Positions 26,466 to 34,624 of a DNA stretch of 64,000 nt are shown in pieces. The position numbers and the translations under genes are program-made. Under the pieces are notes generated by a model. The model was given only the letters and a program-made list of their open reading frames with translations, was not told the origin of the DNA and ran no database searches. Source of the DNA: VAZQ01 sp050179645 (lineage in GTDB: Bacteria > Pseudomonadota > Alphaproteobacteria > Rhizobiales > Xanthobacteraceae); NCBI GenBank assembly GCA_050179645.1, contig JBFXEX010000001.1, positions 62,001 through 126,000 on the forward strand, read 5' to 3'. The stretch's first letter is position 1; every line of letters starts with the position of its first letter.

Positions 26466-27162
26466 TCATCCAGCGATGAGTAGAGTCCCGAGTTGATTAT
26501 TTGAGCCCTGATGGCTCGGCGAAGCAACGGGACGGGGCGCGGAGCCCTCCGTGTAGCGCAGCGTCCCGTCCCGCGCGATCCGGGAACACTGGCCTTGGCG
26601 TAGGCCGCAGGCGTGAGGTTGCCGAGGCCCGAGTGCGGCCTGACGGTGTTGTAATCTTCCCTCCAGACTCGCGCACGACCCGCAATCCGCGCAGTGAGGT
26701 GTCGGCGACCAGCGCCAAGCATTCTCGCGTGAAGTCGTTGACGATCGCCAGGATGCGGAAGCGGCGGCCATCGCTGAATGCGTCCGACAGGAAGTCCAGG
26801 CTCCAGCGCTGATTGCGGCCCTGCGGAAGCGTCGTCGGTGCCCTGGTTCCCAAGGCTCGCTTGCGAGAGCCACGCCGGCGCACGGCCAATCGCTCTTCGC
26901 GATAGAGGCGCCAAAGCTTCTTGTGATTCATGACGAAGCCCTCGCGGGTAAGCAGGACGTGGAGGCGTCGATACCCGAACCGCCGGCGAATCGAGGCCAG
27001 CTCGCGCAGGCGTGCTCGTGCACCCGCATCGTCAGGTCGGCTGCTTCGGTAGCGGACCGAAGTGCGGTCCGTCCCCAGCGCAGAACACGCCCGCCGCTCG
27101 CTCACCTCGAACGCGGCACATAGGTGGGCGACAGCCTCTCGCCTGGCGGCGGGCGTCACCAT
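26466..27162 (-). pseudogene. IS3-family OrfB transposase, catalytic core deleted and frameshifted
   Basis: From 27162 the frame reads a normal OrfB N-terminus and the first catalytic strand (RWSLDFLSDAFSDGRRFRIL, the first D of DDE). After LRVVRE it jumps to ARVWREDYNTVRPHSGLGNLTPAAYA in another frame, then ends in a third frame with GTLRYTEGSAPRPV and LLIAG at 26466. The segment holding the second Asp and the Glu is gone. It overlaps orfA by 7 bases, as usual for programmed frameshifting. It cannot transpose by itself. Confidence 0.85.
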
Positions 27163-27428
27163 TTTTTTGCCGCGATCTCCTTGAGCATCGCCTTGTCCAG
27201 TTCCGCTTCCGCCAACGGCTTCTTCAGCTTGGCGTTCTCGTCCTCCAGCGCCTTCAGCCGTTTGGCGTCCGACACTTCAAGACCACCGTACTTGGCCTTC
27301 CACTTGTAGATGGTTGCGCTGCTGATCCCGTGCTTGCGGCAAACGTCAGCCGCCTTCGCCCCGGCCTCCTGCTCCCGCAATATCCCGATGATCTGCTCTT
27401 CCGTGAACCGGCTCGGCTTCATGTCCAT
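27156..27428 (-). CDS. IS3-family OrfA (HTH transposase subunit)
   Basis: 90-aa OrfA with an intact HTH (RFTEEQIIGILREQEAGAKA, CRKHGISSATIYKWKAKYGG) and a C-terminal leucine-zipper-like helix (LKALEDENAKLKKPLAEAEL). It appears intact, but its partner OrfB is dead. Confidence 0.88.
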   Translation of the reverse strand: MDMKPSRFTEEQIIGILREQEAGAKAADVCRKHGISSATIYKWKAKYGGLEVSDAKRLKALEDENAKLKKPLAEAELDKAMLKEIAAKKW

Positions 27429-27567
27429 CCCCTTCCAGGGTGATGGACTCTACTCATTCTTGGAGGAGATGCCGGGGCTCAGGTCACGGTCGCCAACCCT
27501 GTCGCCAAAGAGCGTCGCCAATATCGCCAACGCGTTCGATATATTATTGATTTTTCTATACTCCTTT

Positions 27568-27615
27568 CCCTTGGTAAGGGAGAGGTCGTGAGTTCAATCC
27601 TCCCCGGTAGCACCA
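27568..27615 (+). tRNA. 3' fragment of tRNA-Thr(GGT), probable island attachment site
   Basis: The stretch includes the 3' half of a tRNA: anticodon stem/loop CCC-TTGGTAA-GGG (anticodon GGT), variable AGGTC, T-arm GTGAG-TTCAATC-CTCCC (one mismatch), then CGGTAGCACCA with encoded CCA. The 5' half (acceptor strand, D-arm) is missing: upstream is AT-rich sequence ending TTTTTCTATAC. Such a fragment is what remains at the distal end when an element integrates into a tRNA 3' end. The intact copy should lie left of the window. Confidence 0.75.
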
Positions 27616-27672
27616 TCTTTGCGGTGCAATCCCTCGAACTTCATGCGCAACGCGTTCGGGCGCGGAGCAACG

Positions 27673-28614
27673 ATGAGCGGCACAGCAGAGCCAAACTCCG
27701 GACACGCAGGTCATCGCCACGGCGCGGGCGGCGCTCACGTGCCGGCGAATTTCGGACGCGCGTTTGCGATCGGCATCGGGCTCAACACCGCTTTCGTGCT
27801 GATTGAGGCCGCCTACGGCATCGCCGCCAACTCGATGGCGCTGCTGGCAGATGCCGGACACAATCTCTCGGACGTGCTGGGCCTGGTGGTCGCCTGGGTA
27901 GCGGCGTGGCTGTCGCGCCGACCGCCATCGCAGCGTTACACCTATGGGCTTCGGTCCTCGTCGATCCTTGCCGCGCTGTTCAACGCGGTTTTCCTGCTGC
28001 TGGCGGTCGGCGCGATCGCCTGGGAAGCGATCTTGCGCCTGTTTCACCCGGAGCCGGTCGCGGGTGTGACCGTGATGGTCGTGGCGGCGATCGGCATCCT
28101 GATCAACGGCATCACCGCCTGGATGTTTGCCAGCGGACGCAAGTTCGACCTCAATATCCAGGGCGCCTACCTGCACATGGCGGCGGACGCTGCGGTATCG
28201 GCCGGAGTCGTGGCCGCCGCCGCCGTCATTCTGCTGACCGGCTGGCTCTGGGTCGATCCGGCCGTCAGCCTGGTCGTCAGCGCCGTCATTGTGTGGGGAA
28301 CATGGAGCCTGTTGCGCGAGAGCCTGTCGATGTCGCTCAACGCCGTGCCTGCTGGAATCGCGCCCGAGGCCGTTCAGGGGTTTTTGGCCGCGCTACCCGG
28401 GGTCGCCAGCGTACACGACCTTCACATCTGGGCGATGAGCACCACCGAGGTCGCGCTCACCGCGCACCTGGTGCGGCCCGAGGCGGACCTGGACGACGCC
28501 TTCCTGGCCACGACTGCGCACGAACTCGAGCACCTGTTCGGCATCCACCACGTCACGTTGCAGATCGAATGCGGCGCGCGGGAGTGTGCGTTCGCACCCC
28601 CGCACGTCGTCTAG
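27673..28614 (+). CDS. Cation diffusion facilitator (CzcD-like) metal exporter
   Basis: 313-aa inner-membrane CDF protein, exporting Zn2+/Co2+/Cd2+ by proton exchange. It has a His-rich N-terminus (GHAGHRHGAGGAH), six predicted membrane helices, the metal site residues in LLADAGHNLSD and HMAADA, and a C-terminal cytoplasmic domain (SVHDLHIWAMSTTEVALTAH) ending with two Cys near CGARECAF. The Met at 27673 has GGAG six bases upstream. It is the first gene after the tRNA fragment and begins the core-like region. Confidence 0.92.
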   Translation: MSGTAEPNSGHAGHRHGAGGAHVPANFGRAFAIGIGLNTAFVLIEAAYGIAANSMALLADAGHNLSDVLGLVVAWVAAWLSRRPPSQRYTYGLRSSSILAALFNAVFLLLAVGAIAWEAILRLFHPEPVAGVTVMVVAAIGILINGITAWMFASGRKFDLNIQGAYLHMAADAAVSAGVVAAAAVILLTGWLWVDPAVSLVVSAVIVWGTWSLLRESLSMSLNAVPAGIAPEAVQGFLAALPGVASVHDLHIWAMSTTEVALTAHLVRPEADLDDAFLATTAHELEHLFGIHHVTLQIECGARECAFAPPHVV

Positions 28615-28666
28615 CTGGCACTCAGGGGCAGGCGAACTCGCTCAGCCCCCGGGCACGAATTGATGG

Positions 28667-28954
28667 TTAGTTGCAATACGGCCCCATCGGGACGCCGCGG
28701 TCGTCGTAGCGGAAGAAGTCGCTGCCACAGGTCCGCGGATTGCCGGTTTTAATACCATCGTAGGACGACGGATCGCGCCGGCCGTGAACGCGGGGCTGGT
28801 TCCAGCTGTAGCCGTAGGCGTTCCAGTTGGGCTGGTAGGAATCGCCACCGTAGTAGGAGCGGTACGATTTCCTGCTCTTTGCGTCCGCGGTTGTGGCCGC
28901 AAACGCGACCACGGCGATGGCAAGAGCAGTCGTCAGGGCAAAGCCTTTTTTCAT
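28667..28954 (-). CDS. Small secreted protein, BA14K-like
   Basis: 95-aa protein with a signal peptide (MKKGFALTTALAIAVVAFAA, cleavage near ADA) and a Tyr/Gly/Arg-rich mature part containing two Cys (PRTCGSDFFRYDD, PYCN). The pattern recalls short periplasmic proteins common in Hyphomicrobiales; the BA14K link is tentative. The start is well supported by GGAGG six bases upstream. It is convergent with the CDF gene; 52 bases separate the stops. Confidence 0.65.
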   Translation of the reverse strand: MKKGFALTTALAIAVVAFAATTADAKSRKSYRSYYGGDSYQPNWNAYGYSWNQPRVHGRRDPSSYDGIKTGNPRTCGSDFFRYDDRGVPMGPYCN

Positions 28955-29059
28955 GGCTGCCTCCAGGGGTTTGGGCGTCGTCCACCCCCGAAATATGTGC
29001 TCAATCCGTAGGCGCAAGCCCGTCCCGGGTTTGCCCGGTCCTGGTCGGGGGGTGGTCGC

Positions 29060-29860
29060 TCAGCCCGCGGCCTGGCGGTCCGGCTGCAGCAGGCGAGCGT
29101 CCGGCTCGTTGCTCTGCAGAGTGGCCTGAATCGCCTCGCGCAAAATCCCGTAGTCGCTTTTGTCCCAGCGTTCGACATGGATGTCTGCCAATAGCTTGGC
29201 CGATTTGCCGAACACCACGATGCGGTCGCCGACGCCGATCGCTTCTTCGAGCTGATGGGTGATCAGGATCGCGGTGCTACCGCTTTCGCGCGCCAGCGCC
29301 AGGAAGGTCTCGCGCAGCTCGGCGGCGGTCACTTCGTCGAGATGTCCGAACGCCTCGTCGGCGAGCAGGATCATCGGCTGCAGCACAAAGGCCCGGGCGA
29401 TCGCGACGCGCTGGCGCATGCCGCCGGACAGTTCGTGCGGGTAGGCGTTGGTGAAGTTGCCAAGCCCGAGGCGCTCCAGCCAGTCGAGCGAACGCTTGCG
29501 ACGCTCACCTTCGGCGATGCCGAGAAGCTCGAGCGGCAATTGCACGTTGTCGAGCGCAGAGCGCCATGGCAGCAGCCGATCCTGCTGGAACACGGTGGCG
29601 ATCTGGCCGCGGAAATGATCGAAGTCGCCATAGGGCGTCTTGCCGCCGACGATGATCGAGCCTGCGGTCGGCGCTTCCAGCCCGATCATCAGGTCGAAGA
29701 ACGTGGACTTGCCGCAGCCGGTCTGGCCCACGATCGCCACCACTTCGCGCGGCGCGATATCGAGATCGAGCCGCTCGATCGCGACCACCGACTGGCCGGA
29801 GGTGGTCTGGCGGAAGACCTTGCGAAGCTGCCGGACTTCGATCGGCGGCGGAGCGTTCAT
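29060..29860 (-). CDS. ABC transporter ATP-binding protein (NitT/TauT type)
   Basis: 266-aa ATPase: Walker A GQTGCGKST (residues 45-53), Q-loop VFQQDRLLPWR, signature LSGGMRQR, Walker B ILLADEAF with the catalytic Glu (DEAF instead of the common DEPF), and the switch His in LITHQ. The start at 29860 makes an ATGA overlap with the permease stop; a Met at 29869 is possible. It is the last gene of the SBP-permease-ATPase operon. Relatives import sulfonates, nitrate or pyrimidine precursors. Confidence 0.9.
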   Translation of the reverse strand: MNAPPPIEVRQLRKVFRQTTSGQSVVAIERLDLDIAPREVVAIVGQTGCGKSTFFDLMIGLEAPTAGSIIVGGKTPYGDFDHFRGQIATVFQQDRLLPWRSALDNVQLPLELLGIAEGERRKRSLDWLERLGLGNFTNAYPHELSGGMRQRVAIARAFVLQPMILLADEAFGHLDEVTAAELRETFLALARESGSTAILITHQLEEAIGVGDRIVVFGKSAKLLADIHVERWDKSDYGILREAIQATLQSNEPDARLLQPDRQAAG

Positions 29861-30630
29861 GCCCGCCATCTGAGCACCCGCCGTTCGACCCGCACCACAA
29901 TCGCCTCCAGCAGGAAGAGCAACACCACCAGGATCAACGTCCAGGCGAACACGTCAGCCACCGAAAACAGTTCCTGCGCCACCGCGAGCTGATGGCCGAT
30001 GCCAGTCACGGCGCCGACCAGTTCGGCGATAGTGACGACGCGGATCGCCAGGCTCAGATTGATCTTCCAGCTGGTGATCAGGTTCGGCAGGATCGCCGGG
30101 AACATGAGCTTGGTGAAGTATTGCACCGTTGTCGGCCGGAATGAGCGCATCATCCCCCGGAGATCGCGTGAGACGCCGCGCATGGCGTCAAGCGAATCGA
30201 CCAGGAAGACAGGGCCGCAGACCGCGATCAGCACAAAACCGATGCGAAACTCGACACCACGGAACCACAGCACCGCGAACAGGATCCACGAAACCACCGG
30301 CACCGCCATGAACAGGCGGATCAGCGGATGCAGATAGCGCTCCAGCGTCTCCGAGCGGTACATCGCCATCGCGAGGAACAGGCCGAGCGCGAACGACAGG
30401 ATGAGCGCGCCGATCACCCGCGCCAGCGTCACGACGATGTCCATCGGCGTAATCGTCAGCAGGCTTTGCCAGATGCGCACGACGCTCGGCACCGCGAATG
30501 GCGGGATGCCGAGCGCCGGCGCAAAATACGACAGCACTTCCCAGGCGATGACGAAGAGGAGAAGAGAGACGAAGGTGTGACGGGAGAACGTCCCGTCGAG
30601 GCCGGCCTCCCGGTATTCGTTAAGGTGCAT
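29857..30630 (-). CDS. ABC transporter permease (NitT/TauT type)
   Basis: 257-aa inner-membrane permease with about six hydrophobic helices (LLLFVIAWEVLSYFAP; IGALILSFALGLFLAMAM; WTLILVVLLFLLEAIVV). The cytoplasmic coupling loop near FTKLMFPAILPNLITSWKI matches the BPD_transp_1 EAA region. It overlaps the receptor gene upstream by 11 bases and the ATPase gene by 4, a tight operon. The substrate depends on the receptor. Confidence 0.9.
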   Translation of the reverse strand: MHLNEYREAGLDGTFSRHTFVSLLLFVIAWEVLSYFAPALGIPPFAVPSVVRIWQSLLTITPMDIVVTLARVIGALILSFALGLFLAMAMYRSETLERYLHPLIRLFMAVPVVSWILFAVLWFRGVEFRIGFVLIAVCGPVFLVDSLDAMRGVSRDLRGMMRSFRPTTVQYFTKLMFPAILPNLITSWKINLSLAIRVVTIAELVGAVTGIGHQLAVAQELFSVADVFAWTLILVVLLFLLEAIVVRVERRVLRWRA

Positions 30631-31600
30631 AGATGATCTTGTCGTCCGGCATCTTCTGATAGAAGCCGGCCTTCACGGCGCGTTCCATCATGTCCCAGAT
30701 CGATTTGCGGGTGGCCGGCTCCCAGGCCGGTTGGACGATCATTTGGAGGCGCTTGCTGTCGACCGCGGCCTTGAGAATGCCGGGAGGCAGCTTGGTCGTC
30801 TCGACCGCAATCTTGTCGGCCGCGTCAGTCTCGGTATGCATTACCTTGGCAACGTCCTGCAGCGCGGCGAGCAGCATCTTGGGGGCGTTGGGCACGCGCT
30901 TGATGGCGTCGGAACGGATCGCCGGAACGATTTCCCAGCCGTCCTGGCCGGTAATTTCCTTCCAGCCCTGGGCGCCGTTGAAGATCATCTTCCAGCTCGG
31001 GTTCTGCCGCACGATGATGCTGGCGAGCGGCTCGATCACCAGCGCGGCCTCGACCCGGTCGGCTTCGAGCTGCGCGCGGGCGATCGCGAAGTTGGCGTTG
31101 ACGACCGTGATGTCCTTGCCGAGCCCAAGTCCCTTGGCGTTGGCGTAGATCTTGAGCACCTGGAACTGCGATCCGCCCATGTCAGCGGCGAGCTGCTTGC
31201 CCTTGAGATCAGCGAGCGAGTTGATCTTGGGGTCCTTGGCAAACACCACGAGGTCCGCGAGCGTGAAGCCGGTGCCGAAAATCTGCAGCGGCACGCCTTC
31301 CAGATAGAATTTCTGCAGGATCGTCGGCCCACCGATCACCACATCGGTCTCGCCGGTCACGAAGCCTGCGTAGAACGCCGAGATCGACGGATAAGGCTTG
31401 GCGTCCAGCTCGAAGCCGTGCTTGGCGTCGAGACCGCGCGCCTTCATGATGTTCCAGACCAGCGGATTGAAGATTGGCAACGTCAAGCTCGAGGCGGTGA
31501 TCTTCGGTCTTTGCTGCGCCTGCGACGCGGTCATGCCGGCCAGAGCCAACGCGCCGGCAGTCGCGAGCGTGGCAAGGCTGCGACGCGATAACATGATCAT
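30620..31600 (-). CDS. ABC transporter substrate-binding protein (NitT/TauT, NMT1-like)
   Basis: 326-aa periplasmic receptor. It has a Tat-like signal (MLSRRSLATLATAGALALAG, cleavage near SQAQ) and the type 2 binding fold: ADLVVFAKDPKINSLADLKGK, ANFAIARAQLEADRVEAAL. The ATG at 31600 has GGGGAG at good spacing; a Met two codons later is possible. It heads the operon. The ligand is unknown. The catabolic genes at 32.6-37.2 kb on the same strand suggest an aromatic or heterocyclic compound, but they are separated from it by a plus-strand gene. Confidence 0.88.
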   Translation of the reverse strand: MIMLSRRSLATLATAGALALAGMTASQAQQRPKITASSLTLPIFNPLVWNIMKARGLDAKHGFELDAKPYPSISAFYAGFVTGETDVVIGGPTILQKFYLEGVPLQIFGTGFTLADLVVFAKDPKINSLADLKGKQLAADMGGSQFQVLKIYANAKGLGLGKDITVVNANFAIARAQLEADRVEAALVIEPLASIIVRQNPSWKMIFNGAQGWKEITGQDGWEIVPAIRSDAIKRVPNAPKMLLAALQDVAKVMHTETDAADKIAVETTKLPPGILKAAVDSKRLQMIVQPAWEPATRKSIWDMMERAVKAGFYQKMPDDKIIYAP

Positions 31601-31919
31601 GAAGCCGCTCCCCTCGTTGTGTCTTGGCCGGTGACCCGGATGCGATCCTGACAGTCACACATTAGGCACATTGCCGCTACGCGCAATCCTGGCCGACATG
31701 CGACCTTCCGTCCCTCGCAGGTGAGACTGCGACGACTCTACCTGCAACTGCCGCGCGTGCCAATGCGATAGCTGCGGCCGCGCGCCCAATCACGAATGGC
31801 AATCTGGGATCGGACGCATGCGGGTTCGACCATTGTGCGCCCCCCCGCCGCTCTTTAGATCATCCGGCGGCGGTCACAGGCCGCCCGGACCGACCTGACA
31901 AAATCGTAAGGGGACCTCG
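31601..31919. other. Divergent intergenic region
   Basis: Between the ABC receptor (minus) and the methyltransferase (plus). It must hold both promoters. No strong palindrome, hairpin or small gene was recognised. Confidence 0.4.
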
Positions 31920-32525
31920 TTGAGCGAATATCAGCGCTGGGAAGACCGTTTCTCCGCACCCGACTATATCTTCGGCAGGGAGCCGAATTACTTCCTTGCT
32001 GCCTGCCGGGCGCTGCTGCCCAAGAATGGCAAGGCGCTCGCGGTCGCCGACGGCGAAGGCCGCAACGGCGTTTGGCTCGCCGAACAGGGGCTCGACGTCA
32101 CCTCGATCGATTTTTCGCCGACCGCGCAGGCCAAGGCCATCGCGCTGGCCAACGAGCGCGGCGTCGACGTATCGTTTATCCGCGCCGACGTCCACGACTG
32201 GGAATATCCGGAAGCGGCCTTCGACGTCGTGGTGGAGATCTTCACCCAGTTCAGCACCCCGGCCGAACGCGCGCGCAAGTGGGCCGGCATGCGACGCGCG
32301 CTCAAGCCCGGCGGGCTCCTGATCGTCCAGGGCTATACGCCCAAGCAACTGGACTACGGCACCGGCGGCCCCAAGGAGGTCGAGAACCTCTACAGCCGCG
32401 ACTTGCTGTTGGCGGTCTTTGGCGACTTCCACGATGTGCAGATCATCGAGGAAGAGCGCGACATGCACGAAGGCGCCGCACATGGCGGCATGTCGGCGGT
32501 GATCGGACTCACCGCGCGGAAGTAG
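31920..32525 (+). CDS. SAM-dependent methyltransferase (TehB-like)
   Basis: 201-aa class I methyltransferase: motif I ALAVADGEGRNGVWLAEQG (residues 40-58), VTSIDFSPTAQAKA with the acidic ribose ligand, FIRADVHDW, and a post-II block LKPGGLLIVQGY. The pattern resembles TehB/thiopurine-type small-molecule methyltransferases. The start is TTG at 31920, seven bases after AAGGGG. It stands alone and converges on the monooxygenase at 32621. The target is unknown. Confidence 0.85.
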   Translation: MSEYQRWEDRFSAPDYIFGREPNYFLAACRALLPKNGKALAVADGEGRNGVWLAEQGLDVTSIDFSPTAQAKAIALANERGVDVSFIRADVHDWEYPEAAFDVVVEIFTQFSTPAERARKWAGMRRALKPGGLLIVQGYTPKQLDYGTGGPKEVENLYSRDLLLAVFGDFHDVQIIEEERDMHEGAAHGGMSAVIGLTARK

Positions 32526-32570
32526 CTGCGCTCGGTCGCCGGATTTTCCCGCGCGGATCGCAGTGATTGC

Positions 32571-32596
32571 GCCCTCGCTCTTTTGGGGGAGAGGGC
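32571..32596. terminator. Candidate bidirectional terminator
   Basis: GCCCTC at 32571 pairs with GAGGGC at 32596 around a loop containing TTTT, between the convergent stops at 32525 and 32621. No long T-run follows, so the call is tentative. The sequence also resembles the GAGAGGG repeats near 63.2 kb. Confidence 0.4.
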
Positions 32597-32620
32597 ATAG
32601 CGACAACGACCGCCCGCGCG

Positions 32621-33844
32621 TCAGACCATGAAATCCTTGGTCTCCAGGCCGAACATCACGCCACCCCAGTTGCTGCCGACGTATTCGTACTGATTGGAGA
32701 TGTGCTGCCGGCCCGCGTTCAAGTCGGCGAGAATGCCGCCGAACGGGTGCTCCTCGAGCAGGCCGGCCGCACCGGTCGCCTTGAAGATGCGCGCGGCGAG
32801 CAGCGTGCAGCGCTCGGTTACTGCCGTCGACTGGAACTTGAATTTCAGGCGCTCGTCGAGCGAGGGCGTCTCGCCCCGCTGCGCATAGCCGTGCAGGATG
32901 TCGAAGGTCCGGTGCAATGTGGTCTTCATCTCGTCGATCGCACCGGCGGTCTCGGCGCAAAGCAGTTGCACCATCGGGTTTTCGGCCGAGCGGCCGCCCG
33001 CGCGTGTTACCCGTGTCCGGCCATATTCCAGGAACCGGGTGAACATGCCCTGCAAGGCGCCAAGCCCGCTGGTCGAGATGCCGCGCACGAAAATCTGTCC
33101 GAACGGCAGCCGGTACAGGCTTGAGGTGTTCACTGCCTGCCCGGGTCCGGTCAGCTTGAAATTGTCGCTCATCGCCTGGGTGCGATAGGCCGGCACGAAC
33201 ACGTCGTCGAGGACGACATCAATACTGCCGGTCGCCTGCAGGCCGGAGACCTGCCAAGTGTCGACCGTATGATATTCGCGGCGCGGCACCAGGAAGATGC
33301 GACCCTCGGGCGCGCCGCCCGCCGACGAGGCAACCATGGCGCCGACCAGCACCCAGTCGCAATGCGCACAGCCGCTGGCATAGCGCCAATGACCGGTGAG
33401 GCGGTAGCCGCCGTCGGTCGCTGTGGCTTGGCCGGCCGGCATCAGCGACGAGCAGATCAGCGTCGAGCTGTCGGCACCCCATACATCCTGTGCGGCGCGG
33501 TCGTCCAACAGCGCCATGAACCAGGGATGCACGCCGAGCACGCCAAAGAGCCAGGCAGTCGACATGTCGCCCTCGGCGAGCGCGAGCTGAATGTCGTAGA
33601 ATGTATGCAGGTCCATCTCGTAGCCGCCCCAGCGCCGGGGCTGCAGGACGCGGAAGAACCCGGCCTCCCGCATTTCGGCGATGGTCTTCGGCAGCACCTG
33701 CCGCTGCTTGCGCTGCTCCAGCGAGCGGCCGGCCAGCACCGAAGTCATGGCGCGGGCACGGGCGATCAACTCGGCAGGATGCGGTGCGTCCAAGCCGCTG
33801 TCCCGCACAGCTTCAACGGCGGCCGTTGCCGATGGCGCGTTCAT
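32621..33844 (-). CDS. Acyl-CoA-dehydrogenase-fold flavin-dependent monooxygenase (HsaA-like)
   Basis: 407-aa second member of the family also found at 15687-16880. It shares RVLQPRRWGGYE near residue 68, a GYRLTGHWRYASGCAHCDW block and a helical C-terminal half (EEHPFGGILADLNAGRQHISNQYEY). It probably is a reduced-flavin phenol or heteroatom monooxygenase; no reductase is nearby. It overlaps the upstream isochorismatase-like gene by 4 bases (ATGA), so the two are translationally coupled. An acyl-CoA dehydrogenase role is the less likely alternative. Confidence 0.82.
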   Translation of the reverse strand: MNAPSATAAVEAVRDSGLDAPHPAELIARARAMTSVLAGRSLEQRKQRQVLPKTIAEMREAGFFRVLQPRRWGGYEMDLHTFYDIQLALAEGDMSTAWLFGVLGVHPWFMALLDDRAAQDVWGADSSTLICSSLMPAGQATATDGGYRLTGHWRYASGCAHCDWVLVGAMVASSAGGAPEGRIFLVPRREYHTVDTWQVSGLQATGSIDVVLDDVFVPAYRTQAMSDNFKLTGPGQAVNTSSLYRLPFGQIFVRGISTSGLGALQGMFTRFLEYGRTRVTRAGGRSAENPMVQLLCAETAGAIDEMKTTLHRTFDILHGYAQRGETPSLDERLKFKFQSTAVTERCTLLAARIFKATGAAGLLEEHPFGGILADLNAGRQHISNQYEYVGSNWGGVMFGLETKDFMV

Positions 33845-34551
33845 TCCGCCGCCGCGAGCCCCCGCTGAGCATTGCGCTTGAGCAGGCCGATCAGCTTGTC
33901 GGTCGACATGATGTCGCCAAACGTCAGGTAGAACGCCGCCAGCGAGGCGTTGTGGTCTTCGTCGGTGACGGCGGCGTTACCGTCGGTCACCATGATGGTG
34001 CGGAAATTCAGCATCATGGCGTCGCGCGCCGTCGATTCGCAGCACACGTTCGTAACGGTGCCGGTGATCAGCAGCGTGTCGAGGCCGTGTGCGCGCAGCA
34101 CGTCGGCGAGGTTCGACGAGCCCTGGATGAAGGCGCTGAAGCGGTCCTTCTCGACCATCAGGTCGTCCTTGCGCACGTCAAGATCGGTCCACAACTCGTG
34201 GCCCTTGCTGTCGGCGGTGAGCGCCTCGACCCGCTTGGCGCCGCTCTCGGGCGTCGACATCTCGTAATAGACCGACCAACTCTTGAGCACCTCGGGCGTA
34301 AACGTGGTCTTGATCCACACCACCGTACCGCCGGTCGCACGCACCGTTTCGGCGAGCCGGTTGATGTTCGGCACGATCTCCTTGGCCATCGGGCAGAGCG
34401 CATGCGCCACGCCCTCGAGCATGAAGGCGTTCTGCATGTCGACCACGATCAGCGCGGTCTTTGCCGGATCGAGTCCTTCATAGACAAGCTCGCGGCCGCG
34501 CTTGGCGATCACACGATCGACGACCGACTTCGGAATGGATACCTGATGCAT
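33841..34551 (-). CDS. Isochorismatase-like cysteine hydrolase
   Basis: 236-aa member of the isochorismatase/nicotinamidase family with the full catalytic triad: D38 in VVDMQNAF, K135 in VEKDRFSAF and C170 in TNVCCESTARDA. Relatives hydrolyse amides (nicotinamide, N-carbamoylsarcosine, biuret, maleamate, ureidoacrylate). The pairing with a flavin monooxygenase recalls RutA/RutB-style ring opening and amide hydrolysis, but the monooxygenase here is of a different fold. The start at 34551 is followed directly by family-like sequence. Confidence 0.88.
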   Translation of the reverse strand: MHQVSIPKSVVDRVIAKRGRELVYEGLDPAKTALIVVDMQNAFMLEGVAHALCPMAKEIVPNINRLAETVRATGGTVVWIKTTFTPEVLKSWSVYYEMSTPESGAKRVEALTADSKGHELWTDLDVRKDDLMVEKDRFSAFIQGSSNLADVLRAHGLDTLLITGTVTNVCCESTARDAMMLNFRTIMVTDGNAAVTDEDHNASLAAFYLTFGDIMSTDKLIGLLKRNAQRGLAAAE

Positions 34552-34624
34552 CGAAGCCTCCGCTTGCGGATGGTGGAGCGATTATCGGCCCTGATAGACA
34601 CGAGCGCAATTGCCAAAGCGCGCG

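Larger units (their letters stand above)
26448..27486 (-). mobile_element. IS3-family (IS407-like) insertion sequence, internally deleted
   Basis: Imperfect terminal inverted repeats: left TGACCTGGGCCCC... to GAGTAGAGTCC (26448-26488), right GGACTCTACTC... to GGGGCTCAGGTCA (27444-27486), with TG...CA ends as in the IS3 family. Between them lie orfA and a broken orfB on the minus strand. The element is about 1.04 kb, roughly 0.2 kb shorter than intact relatives. No clear target duplication is seen. It lies about 80 bases from the tRNA fragment. Confidence 0.85.
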
